NCBI RefSeq assembly: GCF_009807005.1
Contig: NZ_WUBR01000001.1
Span: forward strand, 1,302,001 to 1,366,000
Source of the DNA: Aurantiacibacter rhizosphaerae
GTDB lineage: Bacteria; Pseudomonadota; Alphaproteobacteria; Sphingomonadales; Sphingomonadaceae
Direction of reading: 5' to 3'
Length of the DNA: 64,000 bases
Shown: in pieces, positions 51,251 to 60,584 of the stretch
Layout of the letters: each line of letters begins with the position of its first letter
Position numbering within the stretch: the stretch's first letter is position 1
The notes under the pieces: model-generated
Told to the model about the DNA's origin: nothing
Databases searched by the model: none
What the model saw: the letters and a program-made list of their open reading frames with translations, nothing else
Position numbers and translations under genes: made by a program

Positions 51251-51280
51251 TGATAGTTTGTGCCATTTGACTGACAGTTT
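51251..51280. promoter_or_regulatory. Direct repeats 21 bp apart, candidate AraC operator
   Basis: TGATAGTTT (51251-51259) and TGACAGTTT (51272-51280) start 21 bases apart, so they lie on the same DNA face over two turns. This is the usual geometry of AraC-family half-sites. They are between the AraC gene and the MFS gene. Confidence 0.5.
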
Positions 51281-51300
51281 AGGACAGGAATTGGCTACAC

Positions 51301-51319
51301 TTGTCCACTTCGGCCAAGC
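51301..51319. promoter_or_regulatory. Copy of the cluster palindrome before the MFS operon
   Basis: TTGTCC-ACTT-CGGCCAAGC has its end 48 bases before the MFS start. It has the same spacing as the copies at 55.3, 61.5 and 62.5 kb. Confidence 0.6.
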
Positions 51320-51367
51320 CCGTCGCCGCGATCGTGACAGATGAAACGGCACCGGAGGACGATATCG

Positions 51368-52570
51368 ATGGCCGATCGTGTGCACATGCCCGAACACAGC
51401 GCAGCGGCGGCCAATGCGGTCGACGTCAATTCCATAAGCGCGATTGCCAGCGCCATCGTGCTGGGCACGATTGGGGTGCTGTCCTTCATCATCCAGCCCG
51501 GCGTTGTGGGCGGATTTGTGAGTGAGCTTGGCTATACAGAGCCGCAGGCGGTCAACCTTGCCGGTGTGGAGATGCTGGGCGTCGCGATTTCGGCGATCGT
51601 ACTCGCATTCTTCGGCAATCGGCTGAATTGGCGATATGTTGTCTTCTTCGGGCTGGCGCTGGCGATTTTCGGCAATATGCTGTCAGCGGCGATGTTGCAA
51701 TCGTCCAGCTTCTGGGTCGCTCGGCTGGTGGCAGGGCTGGGCCACGGCCTGATCATCTCCATCAGTTTTACCTTCATCGGCATCACTCGCCATGCAGAGC
51801 GCAATCTGGCGCTCTATCTGGTGCTGCTCCTCACCTATGGCGCATTCGTCCTGTGGTTCTTGCCGAATTTCCTTGCCACCTTCGGGTTCACCACGCTGTT
51901 CGGCTGTTTCGCGGTACTGTGCCTCATCTCCATGATCACCGTGCGTTACGTGCCGCGCGCCTATGTGGCCGAAGCGGTAGACGCGCCCAATGCGCGCCAG
52001 CTTGGCCGCCCGATGATCCTTTTGGCGCTGGCCGGCGTGCTGGCCTATAATCTGGCGCAGGGCATCGCATGGGGTGTGCTGGCGCTGGTGGGGTTTGCCG
52101 CCGGCCACGCAGAACAGCCCGTGGCGGACGCGCTGTTCCTGTCGCAGATACTGGCAATTGCGGGCGCGCTGGCGGCGGTGTTCCTGGCGGAACGGATAAC
52201 GTCCCACTGGGCCATCGCCATCGGTATTCTGGGCGGCGGGGCCAGCATTGCGCTGCTGCTCGGCCAGCCGGATTACGCCACCTTCCTGATCGCCGTCTGC
52301 GGGTTCAACTTGCTGTGGAACTTCGTGCTGCCTTTCATCCTGGCAAAGGTCTGCGATTTCGAAGTCAGCGGCCGGATGATCTCATACGCCATCGCCTTGC
52401 AGATGATCGGCCTAGGCGGCGGCCCCTTGCTGGCCGCGCCGCTGATTACCGATGGTTCCTTCTTCTGGGTGGAGCTGGTGTGCATCGGCTTCTTCATTCT
52501 CAGTTACCTTTCCCTGCTTGTGCCGATGAACGCGCACCGGCGCCTGCTTCTCTCTGAAACGACTGTCTGA
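51368..52570 (+). CDS. Major-facilitator transporter
   Basis: A 400-residue inner-membrane carrier with 12 hydrophobic segments and no long loop domains. The WVARLVAGLGHGLIISISFTFIG stretch in helix 4 fits MFS carriers. It starts the operon MFS-gabD-gabT, with gabD four bases after its stop. By position it probably takes up the cluster substrate or exports a by-product. The ATG at 51368 follows GGAGGAC. A frame open further upstream is ignored. Confidence 0.85.
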   Translation: MADRVHMPEHSAAAANAVDVNSISAIASAIVLGTIGVLSFIIQPGVVGGFVSELGYTEPQAVNLAGVEMLGVAISAIVLAFFGNRLNWRYVVFFGLALAIFGNMLSAAMLQSSSFWVARLVAGLGHGLIISISFTFIGITRHAERNLALYLVLLLTYGAFVLWFLPNFLATFGFTTLFGCFAVLCLISMITVRYVPRAYVAEAVDAPNARQLGRPMILLALAGVLAYNLAQGIAWGVLALVGFAAGHAEQPVADALFLSQILAIAGALAAVFLAERITSHWAIAIGILGGGASIALLLGQPDYATFLIAVCGFNLLWNFVLPFILAKVCDFEVSGRMISYAIALQMIGLGGGPLLAAPLITDGSFFWVELVCIGFFILSYLSLLVPMNAHRRLLLSETTV

Positions 52571-52573
52571 CCC

Positions 52574-53989
52574 ATGAACCTTGAACTTGAAAGCCTCGGC
52601 GATGCCGAAGGCGCGCTTGCCGTATTCGATCCTGCCACCGGCAGCGAAATTGGCCGCGCCACAACATACAGTGAGGACGATGTGTCCTCCATTATCACGC
52701 TGGCAGATGCCGCCGGGCAGGAATGGGCGCAACGAACGGCCAAAGATCGCGCCGCCATACTGAGCAAGTGGTTTGCCCTCACCAAACAGCACACTGAAGA
52801 ACTGGCCCGGCTGGTGACCGCGGAAAGCGGCAAGCCGATGGCGGAATCGCGCGGAGAGGTCGCCTATGGCGCGTCCTTCATCGAATGGTTCGCGGAAGAG
52901 GGCAAGCGAGCCTATGGCGAAACGGTGCCGACTTTCGCGGCCGGCAAGCGGGTGATGACCATAAAGCAGCCGGTAGGCACCTGCGCTGCCATCACCCCGT
53001 GGAACTTCCCCGTCGCCATGATCACCCGCAAGGTGGCCCCGGCGCTGGCGGCAGGCTGCGCCATCGTCGTAAAGCCCGCAGAGGCGACACCATTTTCTGC
53101 GCTGGCGCTGGAGCGTCTGGCGCATGAGGCGGGCGTGCCACGCGAACTGTTTCGCGTGGTGCCAACCACCGATCCGGCGGAACTGGGCACACTGTTCTGC
53201 ACGCACCCCCGCATCCGCAAGCTCAGCTTCACTGGCTCCACCGCCGTGGGCAAGACGCTGATGCGCCAGACGTCGGACAATGTCCTGCGCCTCAGCCTGG
53301 AACTGGGCGGCAACGCACCCTTCATCGTGTTCGACGATGCAGACCTGGACGCCGCCGTGGAAGGCGCGATGGCCAGCAAGTATCGCAATGCCGGGCAAAC
53401 CTGCGTGTGCGCCAACCGAATACTGGTGCAGGACGGTGTCCACGATGCTTTCGTGGAAAAACTGAAGACGCGCGTAGAGGCGCTGAAGATCGGCGCAGGC
53501 TGCGAAGAGGGCACGACGCTGGGCCCACTGATCAACAGCGCCGGGCGAGACAAGGTGGCAAGGCTGGTGGATCAGGCTTTGTCCGCGGGCGCGAAACCCG
53601 TCACCGGCGCAACCACCAGCGATGCCGGGGAAGGCTTTTACGAGGCCACCATCCTCACCGGCGTCACGTCCGATATGGCGATTGCCAGCGAGGAGATTTT
53701 CGGCCCCGTCGCGCCCGTCATCCGCTTTTCGACAGAGGACGAGGCAATCCGCATCGCCAATGACACGCCCTATGGCCTGGCGGCGTATTTCTACGCCCGC
53801 GACGTGGGCCGCGTGTTCCGCGTGATGGAGGGGCTGGAATACGGAATGGTCGCGGCGAACGATGGCATCCTGTCTACCGAAGTCGCGCCGTTCGGCGGCA
53901 TCAAGCAATCCGGCATGGGCCGCGAAGGATCGAGCCACGGCCTCGATGAATATCTTGAACTGAAATACTGCCTGGTGGGAGGAATTTGA
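52574..53989 (+). CDS. gabD: Succinate-semialdehyde dehydrogenase-type enzyme
   Basis: A 471-residue NAD(P)-dependent aldehyde dehydrogenase. PWNFP is at 142-146, the base is Glu243 in LELGGN, and the nucleophile is Cys277 in NAGQTCVCANR. The NAGQTCVC box and pairing with a GABA-type aminotransferase make succinate semialdehyde or a related omega-semialdehyde the likely substrate. Its stop overlaps the gabT start. It lies in the middle of the MFS-gabD-gabT operon. Confidence 0.88.
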   Translation: MNLELESLGDAEGALAVFDPATGSEIGRATTYSEDDVSSIITLADAAGQEWAQRTAKDRAAILSKWFALTKQHTEELARLVTAESGKPMAESRGEVAYGASFIEWFAEEGKRAYGETVPTFAAGKRVMTIKQPVGTCAAITPWNFPVAMITRKVAPALAAGCAIVVKPAEATPFSALALERLAHEAGVPRELFRVVPTTDPAELGTLFCTHPRIRKLSFTGSTAVGKTLMRQTSDNVLRLSLELGGNAPFIVFDDADLDAAVEGAMASKYRNAGQTCVCANRILVQDGVHDAFVEKLKTRVEALKIGAGCEEGTTLGPLINSAGRDKVARLVDQALSAGAKPVTGATTSDAGEGFYEATILTGVTSDMAIASEEIFGPVAPVIRFSTEDEAIRIANDTPYGLAAYFYARDVGRVFRVMEGLEYGMVAANDGILSTEVAPFGGIKQSGMGREGSSHGLDEYLELKYCLVGGI

Positions 53990-55275
53990 TGAGCGTGAAT
54001 GCAGATCTCTGGAAGCGGCGCGAGGCTGCCGTGCCGCGCGGTGTCGCCTCCATGCACCAGCGTTTCTTTCACGAAGGCGCCAATGCCCATGTCACAGATG
54101 CAGAGGGCGGCGAATATATCGACTTCGCCACCGGCATCGCGGTCTGCAACACCGGCCACAGCCATCCGCGCATCGTTGCCGCGGTGAAGGATCAGCTGGA
54201 CCGGTTCTCGCACTGCTCCTTCCAGGTGACGCCCTACGAAAGCTATATCGCGCTGGCGGAGAAGCTGAACGCGCGCGCGCCGGTTGCAGGCGACGCGAAG
54301 ACTATCTTTCTGTCCACGGGCGCTGAGGCGCTGGAGAACGCGGTGAAAATCGCCCGCTCCGCCACCGGGCGGCGCGGCGTGATCACCTTCCAGGGCGGCT
54401 ATCACGGGCGCACGCTGCTGACGCTGGCGATGACCGGGAAAACGCAGCCGTACAAGGCGCAGTTCGGCCCGATGCCGGGCGACATTTTTCACACGCGTTT
54501 CCCCATTCCCTATCATGGCTTCGGCGATGATGCGGCAATCGAAGGGCTGAACGCGCTGTTCGCATCCGCGATCGAACCCGAGGCGGTGGCAGCGATCGTG
54601 CTGGAGCCGGTTCTGGGCGAGGGCGGGTTCTACACTGCGTCCTATGATTTCTTCCGCGCGCTGCGAGAAATTTGCGACCGTCACGGCATCCTGCTGATCG
54701 CGGATGAAGTGCAGTCGGGCTTTGCCCGCACCGGCGAACTGTTCGCCATGGACTGGGTTGCGCGGGAGGCCGATGTGCGGCCCGACATGATGACCGTGGC
54801 CAAGGCAATGGCTGGTGGCTTTCCCATCTCCGGCGTAATTGGCCGGGCAGATCTGATGGATACGCCGGGGCCGGGCGGCCTTGGCGGTACCTATGGCGGA
54901 TCGCCGCTGGGCTGTGTGGCGGGCCTGGAGGTTCTCGACATCATCGACGAAGAAGATCTGTGCGCCCGTGCGCGGTTGATCGGCAGCCGCATCAAGGAAA
55001 GGATGCGCGGACTTGGCCTCTCATGCATCGGGGACGTGCGTGGCCCCGGCGCGATGGTGGCCATGGAACTGGTGAAGGATGGCGATCCATCGCGGCCCGA
55101 TCCTGAGCTGACGAAGGCCATCGTGGCGCAGGGTCTTTCCGAAGGCCTGCTGCTGCTGTCCTGCGGCATTCGCGGCAATGTCGTGCGCTTCCTGCCGGCG
55201 CTGACGATGCCCGACGATGTGCTGGAAGACGGCCTCGACAGGATCGAAAAGGTCGTGCGCGCCGCCGCCGGGTAG
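53989..55275 (+). CDS. gabT: 4-aminobutyrate-type aminotransferase
   Basis: A 428-residue class III PLP aminotransferase. The PLP lysine is Lys272 in TVAKAMAGGFP, with Asp239-Glu240 in LLIADEVQSGFARTG. GTGAEALENAVKIAR-type loop binds phosphate. With gabD it makes a module that moves an amino group to 2-oxoglutarate and oxidises the aldehyde, as PuuE/GabT-GabD do after gamma-glutamyl hydrolysis. The ATG at 53989 overlaps gabD's TGA and follows GGGAGGAA. Confidence 0.9.
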   Translation: MSVNADLWKRREAAVPRGVASMHQRFFHEGANAHVTDAEGGEYIDFATGIAVCNTGHSHPRIVAAVKDQLDRFSHCSFQVTPYESYIALAEKLNARAPVAGDAKTIFLSTGAEALENAVKIARSATGRRGVITFQGGYHGRTLLTLAMTGKTQPYKAQFGPMPGDIFHTRFPIPYHGFGDDAAIEGLNALFASAIEPEAVAAIVLEPVLGEGGFYTASYDFFRALREICDRHGILLIADEVQSGFARTGELFAMDWVAREADVRPDMMTVAKAMAGGFPISGVIGRADLMDTPGPGGLGGTYGGSPLGCVAGLEVLDIIDEEDLCARARLIGSRIKERMRGLGLSCIGDVRGPGAMVAMELVKDGDPSRPDPELTKAIVAQGLSEGLLLLSCGIRGNVVRFLPALTMPDDVLEDGLDRIEKVVRAAAG

Positions 55276-55288
55276 CAGGCCCTTCGTT

Positions 55289-55307
55289 TTGGCCTACTCG
55301 GCCAAGC
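55289..55307. promoter_or_regulatory. Copy of the cluster palindrome before TonB receptor 1
   Basis: TTGGCC-TACT-CGGCCAAGC is a full inverted repeat (TTGGCC-N5-GGCCAA). It ends 50 bases before the receptor start. Confidence 0.65.
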
Positions 55308-55357
55308 GTATTGGCGGATTGCGACGCACCTTTCCCGGCACCTTAGGGAGGTCTGAA

Positions 55358-57751
55358 ATGCGCAATCTGTTACTCGGCAGCTGTCTGTCTGCCATCACCA
55401 TCGTTTCGCTCAATCCGCAACTTGCCAAGGCGCAAGATGCGGATGGGCAGCCCGCCGCCACGCCTGCACAGGCGGATGAGCCCGGCATTCTCGACGCGAT
55501 TATCGTTACGGCCAACAAGCGGGCGGAGAACCTGCAGGACGTGCCAATTTCCGTCAGCGCCTTTTCCGGCGATCAGCTGACCGCGCTGGGCGTGACCGAC
55601 ACCACCGGCATCACCCAGCAGATACCGGCGCTGCAGGTGAACCAATGGTCACCCAACCTCACCATTTTCAACCTGCGCGGCGTTTCGCAGAACAACTTTA
55701 CCGACAATCTCGAAGCGCCCGTCGCGGTGTATTTCGACAACGCCTACATGGGGTCGATCAACGGCGTCAGCGGGCAGATCTTCGATGTCGAACGGGTGGA
55801 GGTCCTGCGCGGACCGCAAGGAACGCTGTTCGGCCGCAACGCCACGGGCGGGCTGATCCACTATCTCTCCCGCCAGGCGGAGGAGGATAACCTCAACGGC
55901 TATATCGAGGCGAGCTATGGCCGCTTCAACGATCTGTCGATCGAGGCTGCCATGGGCGGCGGCATTGCCGAGGGCGTGCGCATTCGCGCCGCAGGTCGGC
56001 TGGAAAAAGCCGATGGCTACGTGATCTCGCGCGATACCGATGCAGCTGCGGGACTGGTGGGCAGCGGCCAGGATCTGGGCGGCAAGGACGGCTGGGCCGG
56101 ACGCATCACGATGCAGTTCGAAGTCACGCCAGACCTTACCGCGAACCTGTGGTACAAGCATGCGCAGGACAATGACGTCGATACTGGCGGCTATGTGTTC
56201 GACAATTGCGATTTTCTGGCTAACGGATATTGCGCCGTGGACGATACCGGCCTCGGCAATGGTCAGGGCGGGGTGATCAACGGCATCACTGGCGAACCTG
56301 CCAGCCCGTTCGAGAACTTCGGCGAACGGCGCGGCTATCTGGATCGCAATGTCGATATCTATCAGGCCGATTTCGAATGGGATCTGGGCGACGCGCTGAC
56401 GCTGACGTCCATCACCAATTACACCGATCTTTCAAAAACCTATGGCGAGGATGGCGATGCCATCCCGGTGCTGGTGATCAATTTCGACACCACCAATGAT
56501 TATCGGCAGTTCTCGCACGAGATGCGCCTGGCCGGAGATACCGATTTCGCGCGCTGGCAGGTGGGCGGCTATTACCTCGATATCGACATGGATGGCTCCA
56601 TCAAGACGCAGGGCGCGCCGGTTCTTGGCTCCGCGCTGGAGGTGAATGGCGATGCGGTTGATCCGGCGGTGTTCCAGACATTCGGCCTGTCATCTCGCAA
56701 CTGGTCTGTCTTCGGTCAGGCGGATTTCCTGCTGACCGATACGCTGACGCTGACCGCTGGTGCGCGCTATTCGCAAGACGACAAGTCAATCGATTACACG
56801 GCCACGCTTATCGATCCGGCGGTGGCCGACGATTTCCTCATCGCATCAAGCGCGGCGTTTGAAACCGTGGTGCCGGGCGTGAACGATATCGACTATGGCG
56901 ACTGGGCCGCGCGCGTGGCGCTGAGTTACGAGCCGAACCCCGACCTGTTGCTGTTCGCATCGTGGAACAGGGGCATCAAGGGCGGCAACTGGTCGCTGGG
57001 CTCTGACGTTGTGGCAGAGGATTTCAAGCACGGGGCGGAGACGCTCAACAGCTTTGAAGCCGGTTTCAAAAGCACGCTGGCCAATGGCGACCTTCGTCTG
57101 AATGGCACGGTGTTCCACTACATCTTCGATGATTATCAGGCATTTGCACTAACCGGCGGCGTGCCATTCGTAACCAACAGCGATGCCCGTTCCACCGGTG
57201 CTGAGGTTGAGGCGTACTGGAGCCCGACGCCTCAGCTCAACGTGGTGCTGGGCGGCACCTGGCAAACCTCCAAGGTGGATCAGGTGCGCGGACCGGGCGA
57301 ACAGTTCGGGCCGGAGTTCTTCCCCGGCGCGCCCGATGCACAGTTCTGCACGAATGAGGGCGGTTTCTTCTTCTGTGACTATCCGCAGGATTTCATCACC
57401 GATGCCGAATTCCCCAACTCGCCCGAATTCAGCCTGAACTATCTGTTCCGCTACAACTTCGATCTGGGCGGCGGCGAACTGGCTGCGCAGGTAGACGGGG
57501 CATGGTATGCCGATCAGTATCTGGAAGTGACCAATGGCCTGTCCTCGCTGCAGGAAGCCTATAACGTCACCAACACGTCCCTGATGTACACGGATGACGC
57601 CAGCGGCATTTCGGCGCAGCTGTGGATGCGCAATGTGTTCGACAAGGAATATCGTGCCTACACGCTGAACCTTGGCATTCTGGGCACCACGTCGTTCTTC
57701 GCGCCGCCGCGCACCTATGGCGCGACCTTGCGCATACCGTTCGGCGACTGA
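55358..57751 (+). CDS. TonB-dependent outer-membrane receptor 1
   Basis: A 797-residue receptor. The signal peptide ends AKAQDA near residue 25. The TonB-box-like stretch is DAIIVTANKR, the plug has VPISVSAFSGDQL and VEVLRGPQGTLFGRNATGG, and the C-terminus is a run of beta strands ending TYGATLRIPFGD with a terminal charged residue rather than Phe/Trp. It takes up a large or scarce substrate across the outer membrane. The ATG at 55358 follows AGGGAGG. It lies just after gabT, with a convergent AraC gene behind it. Confidence 0.93.
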   Translation: MRNLLLGSCLSAITIVSLNPQLAKAQDADGQPAATPAQADEPGILDAIIVTANKRAENLQDVPISVSAFSGDQLTALGVTDTTGITQQIPALQVNQWSPNLTIFNLRGVSQNNFTDNLEAPVAVYFDNAYMGSINGVSGQIFDVERVEVLRGPQGTLFGRNATGGLIHYLSRQAEEDNLNGYIEASYGRFNDLSIEAAMGGGIAEGVRIRAAGRLEKADGYVISRDTDAAAGLVGSGQDLGGKDGWAGRITMQFEVTPDLTANLWYKHAQDNDVDTGGYVFDNCDFLANGYCAVDDTGLGNGQGGVINGITGEPASPFENFGERRGYLDRNVDIYQADFEWDLGDALTLTSITNYTDLSKTYGEDGDAIPVLVINFDTTNDYRQFSHEMRLAGDTDFARWQVGGYYLDIDMDGSIKTQGAPVLGSALEVNGDAVDPAVFQTFGLSSRNWSVFGQADFLLTDTLTLTAGARYSQDDKSIDYTATLIDPAVADDFLIASSAAFETVVPGVNDIDYGDWAARVALSYEPNPDLLLFASWNRGIKGGNWSLGSDVVAEDFKHGAETLNSFEAGFKSTLANGDLRLNGTVFHYIFDDYQAFALTGGVPFVTNSDARSTGAEVEAYWSPTPQLNVVLGGTWQTSKVDQVRGPGEQFGPEFFPGAPDAQFCTNEGGFFFCDYPQDFITDAEFPNSPEFSLNYLFRYNFDLGGGELAAQVDGAWYADQYLEVTNGLSSLQEAYNVTNTSLMYTDDASGISAQLWMRNVFDKEYRAYTLNLGILGTTSFFAPPRTYGATLRIPFGD

Positions 57752-57765
57752 ATTTTCGGAAAGCG

Positions 57766-58779
57766 TCAGCTTTCGGCAGTCATCCGGCGATATCGTTCCG
57801 GTGTATTGCCACACTGCGCCTTGAAGGCGCGGATAAAGCTGGCGCTTTCCGAATAGCCAACGGAAAGCGCGATATCCGCGATGGAGCGGTCGCTCTCTGC
57901 CAGCAGGTGGCACGCCTGCTGCATCCGGTGGTGCTGGGCCATGTCGCGGAAGGTCTGGCCGTCTTTCGCCAGCCGTCGCTGCAATGCGTGGACGGACAGG
58001 CCCAGCGCAGCAGCGGCATCCTCCACCTTTGGAGGTGCGGAGACTGCACGCATTTGCAGCCAGTCCTCCAGCCGTTCCACCAAGGTGGCCGGGCCTGCCT
58101 CGTCCTCTGCCTTGCTTTGCAGGTGGTCGACCAGGATGGGAAACAGGTCGCCGCTCAGTTCCCTTCCTCTTCGGGTTAGGTCGGCGGCATCGAAGCTGAT
58201 GGAATTGCGCGGCCGATCGAAGAACACATCGCAATCGAAGAAATCGCGATAGGTCAGGTAATCGCCGACCTGCGCGTGTTCGAAGCACACCTCCCGCAGA
58301 TCCAGTCGGCCGCCGCAGTAATTGCGTGCCAGCGTATAGGTGACGGCAATCGAATATTCCGCGTCCTGCCGCCGCGCGCCCAGGCTGGTATCGCGAACGC
58401 CGTATTCGAAGGTCGCCGTGTCCGGCCCGACGCTGATGGAATTGCGCGCCGATTGCTGCATCACGCCCAGGTAGTGCACGAATGCCGAGAAGGCTTCTCC
58501 CAGTGTGGGCGCGGAAAGGAAGAGGAAGCTGAGCGGGCCAAGGCTGTCCGCACTGGCGATGCGCCCTGCGTGAAGGCCGAAATGGCGATTATTGGCGAAC
58601 TCCGCCGCGCTTTCGAAAAAGGCCAGGAAGGTGCGCAGGGGCAGGGTTGCCTCGCGATCTTCCAGCAGATCCTTGCCCAGACCGAACTCTTCCAGCAACG
58701 GTTCCGAAGCGCGCCCTGTCAGCTCCACGCAATTGGCAACGTGGCGCAGCAGCAGGACGGAAATGGTCGGTTCGGCCAT
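57766..58779 (-). CDS. AraC-family transcriptional regulator 2
   Basis: A 337-residue regulator. The N-terminal domain (FLAFFESAAEFANNRHFGLHAGR, SLGPLSFLFLSAPTLGEAFSAF) matches the ArgR/OruR type. Two C-terminal helix-turn-helices are in AAAALGLSVHALQRRLAKDGQTFRDM and IADIALSVGYSESASFIRAFKAQCGNTPERYRR. It is convergent with TonB receptor 1. It and the regulator at 50.2-51.2 kb are related in layout. It could respond to the pathway substrate. Confidence 0.92.
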   Translation of the reverse strand: MAEPTISVLLLRHVANCVELTGRASEPLLEEFGLGKDLLEDREATLPLRTFLAFFESAAEFANNRHFGLHAGRIASADSLGPLSFLFLSAPTLGEAFSAFVHYLGVMQQSARNSISVGPDTATFEYGVRDTSLGARRQDAEYSIAVTYTLARNYCGGRLDLREVCFEHAQVGDYLTYRDFFDCDVFFDRPRNSISFDAADLTRRGRELSGDLFPILVDHLQSKAEDEAGPATLVERLEDWLQMRAVSAPPKVEDAAAALGLSVHALQRRLAKDGQTFRDMAQHHRMQQACHLLAESDRSIADIALSVGYSESASFIRAFKAQCGNTPERYRRMTAES

Positions 58780-58832
58780 GGCGCAAGGTTAGACCGCAAA
58801 TTCCGTGAAAACGGAAGGGAGGCCGGGCCGGA

Positions 58833-59153
58833 TCAGTCTTCCGGCGCCACACGGCATTCGGCATTGTCCGGCAGATCGGCCATCGATACCTGGCAGGACA
58901 GGCGCGAATTTGCCTCTCGGTGATCCGAACTGTCCAGCAGATCGTCCTCATCATCCGACATTGCGGGCAGGCTGGCGAACACGTCTTGCGGCAGGATCAC
59001 GTGGCAGGTGGCGCAGGAACAGCAACCGCCGCACAGGGCCAGCACTTCGTCCACGCCATTATCGCGCATCGCCTCCATCAGCGAAACGCCTTCGTCCGCA
59101 GTGATCGTGCGGCGTTGGCCGTCACGCTCGATAATTTCGACGGTCTTACTCAT
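58833..59153 (-). CDS. [2Fe-2S] ferredoxin, putidaredoxin type
   Basis: A 106-residue ferredoxin with cluster ligands C41-x5-C47-x2-C50 and C87 (CGGCCSCATCHV and SCQV). Two further Cys lie within the first motif (C44, C45). The layout is that of P450 electron donors such as putidaredoxin. It probably feeds the P450 at 47-48.3 kb; no reductase is visible. The ATG at 59153 overlaps the end of the aldehyde dehydrogenase upstream by four bases. Confidence 0.93.
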   Translation of the reverse strand: MSKTVEIIERDGQRRTITADEGVSLMEAMRDNGVDEVLALCGGCCSCATCHVILPQDVFASLPAMSDDEDDLLDSSDHREANSRLSCQVSMADLPDNAECRVAPED

Positions 59154-60580
59154 GCCTTGCCCTTTGCTCCGCCATAGACTGATTTCACTTCGAGAAACTC
59201 CAGCAGTCCGTGCACGCCCCATTCGCGGCCATTCCCGCTTTTGCGATAGCCGCCGAAGGGTGCCTTGCTGTCCAGCACGCTGCCGTTGAGGTGCACCATG
59301 CCGGTGCGCATGCGTGCGGCCACTTTCGCAGCAGCATCGATATCGCTGCCCCAGACATAGCCGGATAGGCCGTATTCGCTGTCATTGGCGATTTCGACAG
59401 CCTGATCGATGTCGTCATAACCCATGATCGCCAGCACCGGGCCAAACACTTCATCGGTGGCGACGCGCATATCGGTGGTGACATCGCCCAGAACGGTGGG
59501 GGCTACGAAATACCCTGTCAGACCGTCAGGCTTTTCGCTCCCGCCTGCCACCAGCGTAGCGCCATCCACGATGGCCTGTTCGATATGGGTGATGACGCGG
59601 CCATATTGCGCCTCATTGGCGACAGGGCCAAGGTCGGCATCATCCTGCGGCATGCCGACGGTAAGATTACGCGCGACGCGGCCCGCAATTTCCTGCGCTT
59701 CCTTCTGCCGGGCGGCAGGCACCAGCAGGCGCGTGCCGGCATTGCAGCTTTGCCCGCTGTTGAACATGCAGGATGCAACGGCATTCGAAACCGCCTTTTC
59801 CAGGTCTGCATCTTCCAGCACGATCACGGCGGATTTTCCGCCCAGTTCCAGCGCCACGCGCTTGATCGATCTGGCCGCGTTCTGCCCGATGGCGATGCCG
59901 GCCCGTGTGGACCCGGTGAAGGACACCATATCTACTTTGGGATGCCCCGTCAGCGTGTCGCCCAGATCGCCGCCGGTGCCGTGAACAAGGTTGAACACGC
60001 CCGCAGGCAGGCCAGCCTCTTCGACGATCTCGGCCAGAATCGTGGCATCCAGCGGGGCCAGTTCGCTTGGCTTCAGCACCATGGTACATCCCGCGGCCAG
60101 CGCCGGTGCAACCTTGGCAGCGATCTGGTTCATCGGCCAGTTCCAGGGGGTGATCAGGGTGCAGACGCCAATGGGCTCTCGCCGCAGCATGGTGGAGCCC
60201 AAGGGCTCTTCAAAAGCAAAGTCCGGCAGCAGGCGCAGGATCTCGTCAAAATGCTGCGGACCCGATCCGGCCTGCGCGCCGCGGGCGAGGGAGAAGGGCG
60301 CACCCATCTCTGCCATGATCGCATCGCCGATCTCGTCCGATCGGTCTTTCAGCGCCTGATTGATCCGTCCGATGATGGCGAGGCGTTCGTCAACGCTGGT
60401 TTGGGACCATGCGGGAAAGGCGCGGGCGGCCGCATCAATGGCGCGTTTCGCATCGGCGGCGCTGCCCATTGCAACGCGTGCCACCTCTTGGGTTGTGGCC
60501 GGATTGATGACAGGCGCGGTCCGCTCCGCCTGTATCCATTCGCCATCGATAAAGTGGCGCGTTGCATCGGGCAGGGCCAT
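59150..60580 (-). CDS. Aldehyde dehydrogenase, third of the cluster
   Basis: A 476-residue NAD-dependent aldehyde dehydrogenase. PWNWPM is at 145-150, the base is Glu245 in ALELGGKS, and the nucleophile is Cys279 in NSGQSCNAGTR. It resembles the broad-substrate enzymes that oxidise aromatic or aliphatic aldehydes in degradation clusters. The start at 60580 follows the FAH-family stop by four bases. It is in one operon with that gene and the ferredoxin. Confidence 0.87.
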   Translation of the reverse strand: MALPDATRHFIDGEWIQAERTAPVINPATTQEVARVAMGSAADAKRAIDAAARAFPAWSQTSVDERLAIIGRINQALKDRSDEIGDAIMAEMGAPFSLARGAQAGSGPQHFDEILRLLPDFAFEEPLGSTMLRREPIGVCTLITPWNWPMNQIAAKVAPALAAGCTMVLKPSELAPLDATILAEIVEEAGLPAGVFNLVHGTGGDLGDTLTGHPKVDMVSFTGSTRAGIAIGQNAARSIKRVALELGGKSAVIVLEDADLEKAVSNAVASCMFNSGQSCNAGTRLLVPAARQKEAQEIAGRVARNLTVGMPQDDADLGPVANEAQYGRVITHIEQAIVDGATLVAGGSEKPDGLTGYFVAPTVLGDVTTDMRVATDEVFGPVLAIMGYDDIDQAVEIANDSEYGLSGYVWGSDIDAAAKVAARMRTGMVHLNGSVLDSKAPFGGYRKSGNGREWGVHGLLEFLEVKSVYGGAKGKA

Positions 60581-60584
60581 CGCT

